From assembly GCA_018340375.1 (NCBI GenBank), contig JAFFJZ010000012.1, positions 7,688,001 to 7,752,000 on the forward strand: a stretch of 64,000 nt of DNA, given 5' to 3'. This DNA comes from Gonatopus flavifemur. Its lineage: Eukaryota; Arthropoda; Insecta; Hymenoptera; Dryinidae. The notes beneath the pieces are model-generated. The model was not told the origin of the DNA and did not search any database. It worked only from the letters and a program-made list of their open reading frames with translations. The stretch's first letter is position 1; every line of letters starts with the position of its first letter. A program made the translations under genes and the position numbers. This document shows, piece by piece, positions 35,302 through 46,225 of this stretch.

Positions 35302-36240
35302 CCCGTATAACACGTAATGTGTAAAACATATGTTCGGCATGTGAAAAATGCATAATCTCATGGACAACGGAATATTCTAAACAACATATTCCTGGCATAT
35401 ATTATTTCACATCATGTGGCAATATTGTAAGAATTATATTCAATCCACATGGCAGGAAGATTTTCATGAACTCAGTAAACTCTCATTTGCAAATAACCGA
35501 TGAATTTATTGTTTTGTATACGCGAGTCGGAATGAAATGGTGAACTTTATCAATCTTTATGAATTTGTATACTGTCTCAAAACTTTTTTTTAAGTTGTGT
35601 CGAATGCACGGAATTATCTCAGCCTTATTTAGATTAATTCATCGGATTTTTATTCAAATCACGGAGAAACAGCGTGAACTTACGAAAAATAGTTCTATGA
35701 TCATGCAATAGGAAATTTTGAGATTTCATCTACAGTAACTCGACGCGTATTTTTAGTGACAATGTTGAAAATGTATAAGACAAAACTACAATTAATATTT
35801 ATGAAAGTTCAATTATAGTGACGTGTAGTGTTTTTCGTCAGTCATTAGGAGCCGACAGAACTTTAGAGGTTAAGCAATTCCAAAACACTTTTGAAAGATA
35901 TCTCATACAACATGAGAAAAGCTATTTAAGAGTAATTCTTCTTCTGGAAAGAATTATGATTGAATTATGATACTGATGCTGCATAAGACATCCTGAATAT
36001 GTTGACAGAAGTCCTTCAGAAATACATAACCTCTTTTGTAACACGAAAACTAGATGCGTATGAGATGATCAACAGAACATGCCTCCCATATTCTTGAATT
36101 CAGGTCATTTGGGCGGACATTTCTATGTGCATGAATGTGCCTAGAATATGGATGGCACGATCTCACACATGTATGGCATGTTCGTATGTTCCCAAAAATA
36201 CGTTCCTCCCATGAGCTTAACACGTCATGTGCTGTACGGG
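35302..36240. mobile_element. Probable TIR element CCCGTATAACACG
   Basis: CCCGTATAACACGTAATGTG at the left and CACGTCATGTGCTGTACGGG at the right are inverted. ACATATGTTCGGCATGTG words occur near both ends. Flanks TT and TG do not match, so the duplication is not confirmed. Confidence 0.62.
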
Positions 36241-36370
36241 TGGTATCGATTGGTTAATTGGTTGGGTTGAATTCGTCAAATTGAATTCATGAGGCTAGCC
36301 TCCTATCGACCGAATTCAAATTCAACCGAAACACAATTTTTTATAGATTCCTCATATACTGTCTTCGAAA

Positions 36371-36664
36371 CCCTGGTGAAAGGGAAGCGTGTAATAGAAA
36401 GTGTCAAAAACGTAGTTGGAAAGTATTTGAAACGTGGATTTAAGCGTATACCGAGCGTCAAGTGGAACATTAAGAGTGGTTCGAACGTATATTGGAAGTG
36501 TGTGAAGCGTATCCGAAGAAACACCAATTTCATAGAAACCGGGCTTTACGTCCGGAAGCGTAGTTAGAGAGTGGATAGGAAGCATATGAGAAGTATTAGG
36601 AAAGTAATCTGAAACATTCTTACGCTCCCGTTACTCTTTATGACACGCTTCCCTTTCACCAGGG
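36371..36664. mobile_element. CCCTGGTGAAAGGGAAGCG TIR element, AA duplication
   Basis: Short member of the CCCTGGTGAAAATGAAGCG family with AA on both flanks and AAGCGTAT words. It lacks the tRNA-like module found in its larger relatives. Confidence 0.88.
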
Positions 36665-36694
36665 AAGAAATTATAAATGCGATTGGTTTACAGT

Positions 36695-36803
36695 CCCACA
36701 CAGCACCACAGTCTCAGAAGGATGCTTGAAGAATTCATAAAGAATACAATCAGTTCAATGAGAATTCTTTATAAATTCCTCTGGGATTGTGGTGGTGTGT
36801 GGG
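36695..36803. mobile_element. CCCACACAGCACCACAG TIR element, GT duplication
   Basis: About 109 bases with GT on both sides and AGAATTC/GAATTCTT words in the interior. Relatives are at 36908-36994, 40950-41058 and 61894-61991. Confidence 0.83.
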
Positions 36804-36907
36804 GTCATTCCGCCGGAACGAATTCCAATCCATGGGAAGTCAGCCTGAAAAAGTCTGGAATCTCCAGGGAATAATCTTTAGTACTTCATTTATTGTGGTA
36901 CAGAGCT

Positions 36908-36994
36908 CCCACACAGCATAGAAATTCAAAAAGAATTCTCCAAATCCCAATTAAATTCTTTGCGAACTCTTTCTGAATTGCTGTGCTGTATGGA
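36908..36994. mobile_element. CCCACACAGCATAG TIR element, CT duplication
   Basis: An 87-base relative of 36695-36803. The last G of the right end is changed to A. CT is present on both sides. Confidence 0.72.
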
Positions 36995-37183
36995 CTCAAA
37001 CCGCGGATTTCGGAAGACATTTTTTTCCAAAATTCTCGGAAAACAATTTATCTCACAATTCGAAATTTTGTTTTTGTACCGTAATAAGTGAAGTACTAAA
37101 GATTATTCCCTGAAAATTCCCAGCTTTTTCATGAGTTTAGTTTGGAAAATTCTTACCGAGAAAATGATTATTCAGAGGACACG

Positions 37184-37486
37184 CACGGGAAAAAAATAAT
37201 TAGCTATTATTTGGATAGCTCAAAATTAGCTACGGGAGCTATTTTTCAGCTGTCATAGCTACTCACTTAGCGGTGGCAGCAAGAAATATAACTGCCGTAG
37301 CGAAAATTAAACACCTCAATTATTGAGCTATCCAAATATCAACCACAAAACCCGTGCGGTTACAGCTACGATTTCCTACTGCGGTAGCTAAAAAATCGCT
37401 ACAGCTGCAATTATTTTAGCTGCAGCGGTGAAAAAAGGGTGCTAAAAAAGTGAGTAGCTGCCACAGCTATTTCCCTTTTTCCCGTG
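37184..37486. mobile_element. CACGGGAAAAAAATAATTAG TIR element, CG duplication
   Basis: The right end CCCTTTTTCCCGTG mirrors the left, with CG on both flanks. The interior repeats TAGCT/AGCTA words. Confidence 0.87.
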
Positions 37487-37567
37487 CGCTGGTCCCCTCT
37501 TTAATCCAGTCACACATAGCCCGCACGTGTGCGACATCACGAAGTGCGAGCTAAATGCGTAGCGTAT

Positions 37568-37991
37568 CCCAGATAACATCAGAAGTCTTCTGAACGTTTT
37601 AGCAACATAACCTAAGTTCTGCGCGGCTTGATGTCCGGGGAGTAGGTTTTGATATGTTCAGAGAACCTCCATTTTTAGTGCACCCGAATACGCTCCCGGT
37701 ACGTTCTTTTCATCTCACACGGAACGTCCTTAGTATGTTTTCCAAACGTACTTTCATGGAAACTAACCTTTACAAACATATGTGTAGTATCGCAGAACGT
37801 CATTGACACCTTTATTGAACACATCCCCAAAACGTCGCTGGGTGAAGATAAATAGAACATTACGGAACATTTGTATGTCCCTGGGACGTACATGCGACGT
37901 TCTTGGAACGTCCTGGGGACTCATTTGAACGTTCTCTGTGTGAGCAAGTACGTTTTGTGAATGTTTAGAAAACCTCCCGATGCTATCCGGG
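37568..37991. mobile_element. CCCAGATAACATC TIR element, AT duplication
   Basis: Right end GATGCTATCCGGG and AT on both sides. The interior is rich in GAACGTTC/GGGACGT words. Same end class as 18070-18326. Confidence 0.83.
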
Positions 37992-38006
37992 ATGCGGACA
38001 CACCTG

Positions 38007-38300
38007 CACAGTAAAAATATTTTCGTCAAATTCAACACACAAGCGAATGTTAACCATTTTTCTTCACACTCAATGTGTGTTGATTCCAGAGTGACACTTA
38101 TAAAGTGTTAATTTGAACTCGAATAACATTTTAATGTGTTGAAAATGAATCGATCGAACAGCATTTGATCAGTGTGTTAAATGAACACACAAAAGTGTTA
38201 AATATTCAACACTTGAATTTTAACACGTAGTTAAATATTCAACACTTGAATTTTGACACGTACTTCTTTTTTACACAATGACGGACTTTTTTTTACTGTG
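38007..38300. mobile_element. CACAGTAAAAATATTTTCGTC TIR element, TG duplication
   Basis: The right end is GACGGACTTTTTTTTACTGTG, with TG on both sides. The interior repeats GTGTTGAATTTCAACAC-like words. Confidence 0.85.
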
Positions 38301-38748
38301 TGCGACGCATATCACTGTCACTTGTGCGGGATAATCCGCACGCGTGCGATGGATATGCGTCACATTATGCACGCATTTTGTTGTGTGGGTATTATCACAA
38401 TTTCTACAGTCACGACACTTCACACTTCGAAAGTATTGCCATTTTATGATTTCGCATGTGTAAAGTATCACTAGCGAGAACATGGCGGATCCAGTCAGAG
38501 TCGTTGGGTGATTAGGTGATCACAGGGAATGAAAGAGCGGGAATAGTGAAACCCTGGTGAAAATGAAGCGTATACACAAAGTGAGAAGGAAACGTAAACG
38601 AAGCGGAAAACGTTTCAGCTCCCTCTTTCTGGAGCGTATGATACCCGCTCGCTGGAAAGTCATCAAATCATACGTTCTGTATACGTTTCATAAACTTCCG
38701 ATCCCGTTTCGCATACACTTCACGTAACGTAATAGTAGGTTATATGAA

Positions 38749-39629
38749 CACGGAGAAAAAAGATCTGCTAAAAAGTACCATACTTTAGTTCGAGCATCAG
38801 TCTTGTCGAGATCAAATTATTCACATGAAAGTCTCTACAAAAGTAGTATATTTCTTTAGGAATGTCCAAGCCAGTATGGTACTTTTAGAGGTATTTTCAC
38901 GTAAATAACACAGGCCTACAAAATTGAACTTTTTGTTTGGTGCAACAACTGTATCATACTTTGCCGAAGTATTTTGGCGCGCTGAATCCGAATCTGGCTT
39001 CAAAATTGCATTATTACGTGTGGTTTTTGAGATATTTTAACGTCAAAGTGTGAAAAACACCGTTTTTCGACATATTTGAGATTACGTGACGTCAGAATGT
39101 AATTTTTTCTCATGAAACTAGTAGATGCACCTCAAAATATAATCCATCCCCTTCCGAATGCCGTTGAGTTTGCTCGAATATCTTTTTTTTTACTGTGACA
39201 CGACAATTTGTAATTTGTGTGTTCATGGATTTAGTGAATAGGTGAAATAACACAATTTTCAAACTGTCGTATCTCAGAGAAAAAAAAAGATATTTGAACA
39301 AATCTAATCGCATTTGGAAGAGAATGACTCATATTTTGAGATAATTTGAAGAATAATTTGATAAAATGTTGTTAACGTGTGGAATAATTGAATAAAACGT
39401 TTCAAAATCGTGCATTTTCATTTTATTTTACACCTGCGATTTCTTGAAAACTACACGTAGCATCAAAAAAATAAGTATATTTCCAGAGTCAGGGTATCGA
39501 ATATACTCACAATCTGCTTTAGTTTTAGCGGCACCAAAATCATTGTAGACCTGTGTAATTCGATCTAGACAAGACTGATGCTCAGACACTATAAAGTATG
39601 GTACTTTTTAGCAGACCTTTTTTTCCGTG
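38749..39629. mobile_element. Nested TIR element CACGGAGAAAAAAGATCTGC, AA duplication
   Basis: TIRs of about 38 bases (CACGGAGAAAAAAGATCTGC and inverse) with AA on both sides. The sister copy at 22325-22797 shows the undisturbed target (ATTAAGCGTATGCG). Interior words are AGTACCATACTTTA and CAAATTAT-like. Confidence 0.92.
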
Positions 39630-39700
39630 AAGCGTATGCGAGTCATACCTATTCTGACTTCAAATGACATCTTTCAGCGATTGAAGTCAACGACCATCCA

Positions 39701-39750
39701 TGGCTCAGTGGATAAGACCCTACCATAGTGAAAGTCACCGGTTCGATTCT
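39701..39750 (+). other. tRNA-like module
   Basis: TGGCTCAGTGGATAAGAC (A box) and GGTTCGATTCT (B box, 39740-39750). This is the clearest of the modules in the CCCTGGTG family. Confidence 0.75.
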
Positions 39751-40118
39751 CACCACAGTGTTCAATTTTTTTGTCTAGATTTCTTGAATTTTTCCCGCTT
39801 TCTTTGTTTCAATTCCCGTTTCACATACTCTTTGTATCCTTTCCATTCAAGCTTTGTATACTTTCCATTAACGTTTCTGTTACCCTTCAGCATACGCTTC
39901 GTTTACTCTTTCTTCTCGCTCCCATTTTCACCAGGAAGCAGGAAGAATAAAAGGAGCGGGAATCACCACCAGTAACATGGCGTCTGCTGCAAAAATTTCC
40001 TAACATCCTCCCCATGAAGAGTGTTGCAACTGTATAAACGGCAATATTGTCTTTGTTCATCATAAAATCAAACATGTGTCCAGAATCATAGATTGAAGAG
40101 AACGAATTGAGCCCAAAC

Positions 40119-40509
40119 CAGGGGGGTGCAACTCACCTAATCACCTTCAAATGTTTCGCGAAACGTTTTGTCACCACAGTAAACTTCACTTGAAGTCCGT
40201 GAACGGCGCTGTCTGTAGCTAAGTCAAAATCACGTGATGTTTTTTTTGTACACTACGTACGTGATACAAGTGTCAGTATCGTCATTATCATATTTGGTTA
40301 TGTGACATATTCAAGAATTGTATGTATATATCAACATCATTATTGATATGATTTGTCAAGCGATTTCAAATGCAAAATTAGGCGCCGAAAAATTATCGTA
40401 TCACGTGACTTTTTCTGATAGTACAATCAGCGTCTCTTGCGGACAGTTTGGGAAATATCGAATGGTGACAAAACGTTACGTATAGTTTTTATCGAGTTGC
40501 ACCCCCCTG
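40119..40509. mobile_element. hAT-like TIR element CAGGGGGGTGCAACTC, 8-bp duplication
   Basis: Ends are exact mirrors for at least 16 bases. GCCCAAAC is duplicated exactly at 40111-40118 and 40510-40517. It includes GTTTCGCGAAAC and CAAAACGTT words. Confidence 0.92.
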
Positions 40510-40949
40510 GCCCAAACAAATCGGAGACACGCAATTTTTGGCTTATGGACTTATGGGATTATAAGAATCTGCCGTTTGTCTATAATACATTTGAATAATA
40601 AGAAAAACCCGGGGATAATTTTGTTCAACCCGGAACCCGGAGAAATTCGGCGGAACCCGGAGAGGTGGCAACCCTGCCTATAAGCAATAACCGGAAAGTT
40701 TCAATCATGGAATAGGAAATCAGTTTCCGGTACAGGCACATGGAATTTCCCAAAAATTCAACTGCAAATTCCAAACTTTGTGGGATTTTTCATATCATTT
40801 TTCAGTAAATTTCCGGTGAAGTATAGGAAATTTCTAACGCATGTATGTGTTGATTACTTCCGAACATTGATGTGAAGTTTCCTATAAAAATTTCTTACAG
40901 TGTACATTATTCTCTTTTATTTGGGAAAATGAAAAAAATTTCGTGTTTT

Positions 40950-41058
40950 CCCACCCAGCATATCAGTTTGGAAAGAGTTCATAATGAATTCATTTGAGAA
41001 TATAAGAATTCAGAATGAATGCATTAGGAATTAATTTTGAACTGTGGTGCTGTGTGCG
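40950..41058. mobile_element. CCCACCCAGCATATCAG TIR element, TT duplication
   Basis: Diverged member of the CCCACACAGCAC family (right end GGTGCTGTGTGCG), with TT on both sides and GAATTC words inside. Confidence 0.7.
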
Positions 41059-41251
41059 TTATGTCGAAGATTTGAAAAGAAAGTCAGGTGAAATAAATTG
41101 AACAGATAAACATCACCCATACAGGACACCTGCACTGCTTGTCCGAGAAATTGAGGGGGAAAAATGGACCGATGGATACAGCGTGGTACGACGACGGAGG
41201 AGCAACGTTGTATCCATCGCTCCTTTGCTTCTATATTGATTCCACGGCGAA

Positions 41252-41398
41252 CACGAAGAGAAAAAATTCGCTGTCGCAGCTAACAAGATTGCTGGAACAG
41301 CAAATAGTTTGCTGTCACAGCAAAAAATTTGCTGCTCTGGCAAAAGGAACCCAGCAAAAGTAGATTTCGCTGCCACAGCGAATTCCTTTTTCTCCGTG
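41252..41398. mobile_element. CACGAAGAGAAAAAATTCGC TIR element, AA duplication
   Basis: Right end AATTCCTTTTTCTCCGTG; AA on both flanks. It is made of TTGCTGNNNCAGCAA words and shares long segments in inverse orientation with 52620-52989. Confidence 0.83.
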
Positions 41399-41455
41399 AA
41401 GCGAAGTGATTTCATCGGTGACTACACGGAGAAAATCCTACACTAGTGATTACTG

Positions 41456-41975
41456 CCCTGGTGAAAATATACGCTCGTAGGGAACGCATTCGAAGCTGAG
41501 AACGTGAAAAGGTTCCAATCTCCTCTTGCCGAAGCGTATAATAATTGTTTGTTGTAGAATACTGAAATTATACGTTATTAATACGCTTTATAAACGTTCA
41601 ATGCCGTTTTGGGAAGAGTACTGTTACGTTCCATGAAAGGTAATGCGAATCATTTTATACAGACTTTGAGTATCGGTTTTGAACTGTCAGGAATCATAGC
41701 ATTCCATGGCTGAATAGGTAAAACGCTGGATTGCTATGATGTGAAAATCATGGGTTCGAATCTCGCCAAGTGGTTAGAATTTTTATCCTCTTATATTGTT
41801 CATACTCTTCACGGAGCGTTGATTTTTATACGCTTTTTTTGTTCCGAACTTCGCTTCAAGTACTCTTCGGAACCGTTCCATTTACTCTTCGTTCACTTTT
41901 CATTAACGTTTCTGTTACGCTCTACCATACTTTTCGTCTGCGCTTCATTTCAGTTAATTTCCATTTTCACTAGGG
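41456..41975 (+). mobile_element. CCCTGGTGAAAATATACGC TIR element with tRNA-like module, TG duplication
   Basis: Right end TTTCCATTTTCACTAGGG; TG on both flanks. Diverged relative of 22325-22797 with a tRNA-like module at 41707-41763. Confidence 0.85.
41707..41763 (+). other. tRNA-like module
   Basis: TGGCTGAATAGGTAAAACGC (A-box-like) and GGTTCGAATCT (B box, 41753-41763) with a stem-like segment between them. Confidence 0.7.
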
Positions 41976-42218
41976 TGTAGCCCACACGACTGGCTCGTGT
42001 TATGCAAAAAAATGATTTCAACACCACTGGTTACTGTGGTAACACGAATCAGTCGTGTTTCTATAGTAGAGAGTCGTTTTTCTACACTATTCTCTACTGT
42101 GAAGACACGACTGATTCGGGTTACCACAGTAACCTGTAGTGTTGAAATCATTTTTTTGCATAACACGAGTCAGACGTATGGGCTACAGTGACCACTGGTA
42201 TAGGATTTTCTCCGTGTA

Positions 42219-42308
42219 CCCGTACAACACCACCACCGATCACCTAACATTTTTCCGTCCTCTCTATACGGAGATGCGACGTAGACATCGGTGGGTGTGC
42301 AATTAGGG
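42219..42308. repeat. CCCGTACAACACC-type element remnant
   Basis: CCCGTACAACACCACCACCG at the left and CGGTGGGTGTGCAATTAGGG at the right. It shares GGAGATGCGACGTAGA with 58392-58527. The duplication is not clear. Confidence 0.6.
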
Positions 42309-43832
42309 TGTCTTGTATGGGCAATGATAAACTGTAGGCATTATTTAAGATTTGAAAATATGACAATGAATAAAAAGAAAAATCAAATCAATGTGTATTT
42401 CCACTCACATATATCATCTCTGCTATTGTTGTCCAAATCGCTAGTTTGTGTATGACTCTCTTCATGCATCCGCCGCCCTGCATCAACCATCAGCGCAGCA
42501 GAAGGCACAAAAATTATTCGATTACATATTTGACATATTATACATTAGCAAATATTTACATTATATGTATGAAATATGTGAACATTAACATGTGCTGAGA
42601 AAAAGAAAGCATAATAGAAGAAAAAAAAAGTAAAATTCAGCATGTTCGCGAATCTTAAAATTCATTTATTTAAAGCATATATCGGTCATAAAATATTTGC
42701 GAAGAAAATTTTAAGTTTCGCAAACGTACAATTGGTTTGCAACATAAAATATACTTATGTTTTTTACAGCATAATCTGTCATTAGCATTCTTATAAATAA
42801 TATAAATACATCATTCTTTCTGTATATAATCATATTCCTTAAATATCATTTTGATTTACAATATTGGTTGAAATTGCATCAAATAATTTTGTTGAAATTG
42901 GTTCATATCAATTCTTTGCTATGTGATTTTGTGTGTGTTAAATTTGATAAATAATCTGAAATCATGGAATCATTATGCAGTTATTATTGCAAAACATCTC
43001 TACAGATTCTGACATTATAAAAAAAGATTCTGAGTCAGGACTTCTAAAATGAGTACGAATTGAATTTTGATTGTGATCATTCGATTCAATGTAGCAAAAA
43101 TGATAGTCCTTTATGTTAGGAATGAATCTACCAAAAGATTTTTTTTTGCGGAAGTTATGAATCATTGAAGTTTTGAGGAACTTTGTGTTTGAAAATTCAT
43201 AACTTTTGGACATTGCAACCGATTTGGACGCACAATGATCACTTGAATTGAAGATAATTGATTGCATTGAGAGGATACCAGAGTGACCATCGAAGCACGT
43301 TTTCTGGCACTGAAATACTCGAAACTGAATTCATAAAGAAAACTGAAATTTTTAGGGATGATTCTTTGTGACTTTATCTAGGTCTGTACAGAGACTGAAT
43401 TTTGAATTTCGACAAAAATTTGTTTTCCGAAATTTAAAGAAAACGTGCTCCGATGGTCACTTTGATATTCTCTTAAATGAATTATTTTATGAAGTCCTAA
43501 CAAAATTTTGTTTTCATTGTTCTTAAACAAGTAACTTGTTTATAAATATTCTCCGCCTCGTTATAATTTGAAAAAAGGTAGAAAAAAATATTGTATCCTT
43601 ACAAACCAAATTCCGTGGAAAGAAAAATGGAGGGGCTTCTTCTTCGACTATAATTATAATAATGATGCAGTCGCGCAAAGCTATGTCTTCTGACTCGGGG
43701 GACTGTTTTTTTCTCAATAATGAATTACAACAATGGTTAAACAGTGATTTTCAACGATTGTTTGTTGAAAACAATTCTCACGAATGAAACTCTCTCTTAT
43801 TTCTCCGTTATTTCCACAGCTTTCATGTCTCC
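42309..43832. other. AT-rich stretch, no gene recognised
   Basis: It contains an inverted relation between 43265-43345 (TGACCATCGAAGCACGTTTTC) and 43440-43470 (AACGTGCTCCGATGGTCA), perhaps part of another TIR element. No coding domain seen. Confidence 0.45.
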
Positions 43833-44016
43833 CCCTGATACCACACGAAGAATTCTTTTTCAAAAACAAGAATAAAATTCTTCACGAATTCTTTTTGAAC
43901 TAATTAATCTTTAAAGAGCTCTTGAAGAATTCTATTCTTGTGTTTGAAAAGGAATTCTTCGTGTCCCGTACAGCACAACCACCGATCCTCCACGTAGCAC
44001 TTCGGTGGACTGGAGG

Positions 44017-44820
44017 TAGACTTGGGCATTGTAGTTCACTTCACTGAAGTAGTTCAGTATATCTCGTTCACTAAATTGGAGTAGTTCAGTGATATAATTC
44101 AATTGAGCTAAATAGTTCAATTATTCTCGTGAAGAATAATCTAATGAAGAATTCGTAAATATCCGTGAATTAAGGGGACATTTCTTTTGTTCTCTTTGTT
44201 CCCTCACATAATGTTCCACGTAAAGTGACAAGGGCATAGAAAATACAGTCCCTATAACAGGGTCTGGGCAACGATGTTGCAAAAATATTGTGTTCCAAAT
44301 TTTATCCTTCTGATTTGGTATTTCATCCATTTAAAACCATTAATTTCGTAAGATAAGCAATGGATCTATTTTCATTTTACAAACTGAACCAAGAATTTAA
44401 ATTAGTTCTCACTTATTTTGAATAAAGCTCTCACAACTCAATTTAGTATCCTCTATGAACTATTTTTCGGTCCCATTTTCTTTACCTATTATGCATAATT
44501 TAAAATTTAGAGTGAATCAAAATTTTATAGGAAGTATATTATCATAGTAAAATATTCTTTTACCATGATAATATATCCTGCGCCCCTCTCTTTATGGCGA
44601 TCACGCGATTTCTAGTAACATGCCTCCTCTATTATCCCGAAGGTTGATAAGTCTGAATAAATTGTAGGAACTTCTGTTTAGTGAGAATCAGTGGTACAAA
44701 CATGAAAATATCTAGTGTGAATTACTGAAGTATATCTTTATGAATCTCTGAACTACTTCATTCGGCTCGGTCGAGTGAGCCGCTCTTTTGAACGGCTCGT
44801 TCATGAGTTACACAAGTCTA
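44017..44820. mobile_element. hAT-like TIR element TAGACTTGGGCA, 8-bp duplication
   Basis: Ends TAGACTTGGGC and inverse CACAAGTCTA. ACTGGAGG is duplicated exactly at 44009-44016 and 44821-44828. Near the ends it repeats TGAACTACTT/AAGTAGTTCA. Confidence 0.86.
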
Positions 44821-44970
44821 ACTGGAGGTGGAGAATTGGTGGAGAAATGGGAGTCGTGGAAATAAGGGAGAAATAAGGGAGAGTCTCTGTTGAGGCAACG
44901 GAGGGGCGACGGAGAAATGTCCGCCCTCTGTATTTTCAATAAGACTTAAATTCGTGAATTCATACATTCA

Positions 44971-45420
44971 CACGGAAAAAATCCCCATATAAAAATTACA
45001 TGAAAAGTCAGGTAACGATTACAGTGTGAATCTTATGTAAAATTCACTACACAATCCTGTTGGATTTACATTGTTATTAAAGGTAATTCACAGCAAGACT
45101 TTAGCAAGACAAGCTAGCAGTCGGTTGTTTTAACTTTTGAATCAAAGTTATTGGAGCTTTGTTTATACCAGAAATCGATTAAGAGCATCCTACCAAACGT
45201 TTCAGATCCTCAGATTCTCAATGAAAATTGTGTATAAAGAGTTATGAAAAGCGGCTGCTAGCTCTACGACTGCCAGTTCCAGTTTCATCTCATTTACTTT
45301 GGTAACAATGTAAATATAACATTGGTTCCGAAGTAAATTTTACTTCAATTGCATTCATGTGAGCAGTTTTGTTAAATTCACAGCAGCCAATGTAAAATTC
45401 ACATAGGACTTTTTTCCGTG
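44971..45420. mobile_element. CACGGAAAAAATCCCCATAT TIR element, CA duplication
   Basis: Right end GGACTTTTTTCCGTG; CA on both flanks. Interior words are TGTAAAATTCACAT and TTACATG. Confidence 0.85.
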
Positions 45421-45517
45421 CAGATTTGATTATGTAAATGCACTAATATGAATTTTATCGAAAATACAGGGGTCGGACATTTTTCCGTCGCCTCTCCGTT
45501 GCCTCAACAGAGATTCT

Positions 45518-46083
45518 CCCAAGTGTGTATTGACGGCGGGCCCCATCTATGTCCAGGGTGGGTGCCCATGCTACCCAACGTGGGACCAACCCTGGGATGA
45601 TAACATCGTTCCCAGCTTGGCCGTATTACTTTGCGCGAGAATTGGTAACACCACGGGCCCAGCATGAACCCAGACTAGGCAATCAATACTGCCCCTTCCT
45701 TTTTGTTTTGAAATTGGAAAATCCCTAGCATGTATATACCATGGGGCCCACCCCGGGCCAGCATCGGCCCCATCCTGCCAATATGGGCCCAAGACTGGAC
45801 CAGAGTGGGACAAAAATTTTTACATGCTGAGGATTGTACACACATGCTCGGGATATAAATTCACCCCAATCTTGGCCTAACGCTGGTCCAAATTGGGGCC
45901 AAGTTTAAATGTGCCCGCACTAAGATTCATTATCTCCATTTTTTTTCAACTATAATTGTATGGGAAAGCACAACAGGGCCAAGATTGAGCCAACATGGGC
46001 CCCATCGTCATTCCCCAATACTGGGTTAAAGAGGATTGCCCCAGGCTGGGGCCCGTTGTCATTATAGGCAATACACGCTTGGG
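45518..46083. mobile_element. CCCAAGTGTGTATTG TIR element, CT duplication
   Basis: Right end CAATACACGCTTGGG; CT on both flanks. The other arm of the host element gives the empty target. Interior words are TGGGCCCA and GGGCCA. Confidence 0.85.
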
Positions 46084-46225
46084 CTCCCTTATTTCTCCTT
46101 TATTCCCACGGCTCCCAATTCTCCACCCCCATTCCACCGAAGTCCTAGGTGGGAGATCGGTGGTTGTACTGTACGGGGTGTTATCTGGGTCACCAATATT
46201 CCACCTCAGTTCCACCGAAGTTCTA

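Larger units (their letters stand above)
38552..39935 (+). mobile_element. CCCTGGTGAAAATGAAGCG-family element with tRNA-like module, interrupted
   Basis: Left end CCCTGGTGAAAATGAAGCG; right end CATTTTCACCAGG, with the final G lost; AA on both sides. Interrupted at 38749-39629. The remaining sequence closely follows the copy at 22325-22797, including the tRNA-like module. Confidence 0.87.
34867..40676. mobile_element. 5.8 kb hAT-like composite element with 8-bp duplication
   Basis: Ends CAGGGTTGCCACC and GGTGGCAACCCTG. The octamer CCTATAAG is duplicated exactly at 34859-34866 and 40677-40684. It encodes no recognisable transposase. Its length is largely due to at least ten smaller elements inserted inside it. 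Confidence 0.88.
34834..40902. mobile_element. Small TIR element CACTGTAAAAAATAATCG split by a 5.8 kb insertion
   Basis: CACTGTAAAAAATAATCG at the left and AATTTCTTACAGTG at the right, flanked by TA on both sides. Without the insertion at 34867-40676 it would be about 250 bases, built of GGAAATTTCC(G/T) words. Confidence 0.82.
41425..42216. mobile_element. Palindromic TIR element CACGGAGAAAATCCTACAC, TA duplication, interrupted
   Basis: Without the insertion at 41456-41975 it is one near-perfect palindrome of about 270 bases. Its arms run from CACGGAGAAAATCCTA through GTGTTATGCAAAAAAATG to GGTTACTGTGGTAAC. TA on both sides. Confidence 0.9.
43965..46177. mobile_element. CCCGTACAGCACAACCACCG TIR element, GT duplication, with three insertions
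   Basis: Left CCCGTACAGCACAACCACCG and right mirror CGGTGGTTGTACTGTACGGG, with GT on both sides. The arms share GTGGAGAATTGG, AAATAAGGGAGAGTCTCTGT and GCAACGGAG in inverted order. It is split by elements at 44017-44820, 44971-45420 and 45518-46083. Confidence 0.88.
43833..46189. mobile_element. CCCTGATACCACACG TIR element split by a 2.2 kb nested stack
   Basis: The left part 43833-43964 (CCCTGATACCACACGAAGAA, AAGAATTC words) is completed at 46178-46189 by GTGTTATCTGGG. Removing the stack plus one GT rebuilds a complete member of the family at 6842-7350. Confidence 0.85.

Noticed and set aside
41114..42321. Possible outer element bounded by CACCCATACAGGACACC and GGGTGTCTTGTATGGG
   Set aside because: The ends look mirrored, but flanks do not match and other complete elements fill the interval; the evidence was too thin to call it.
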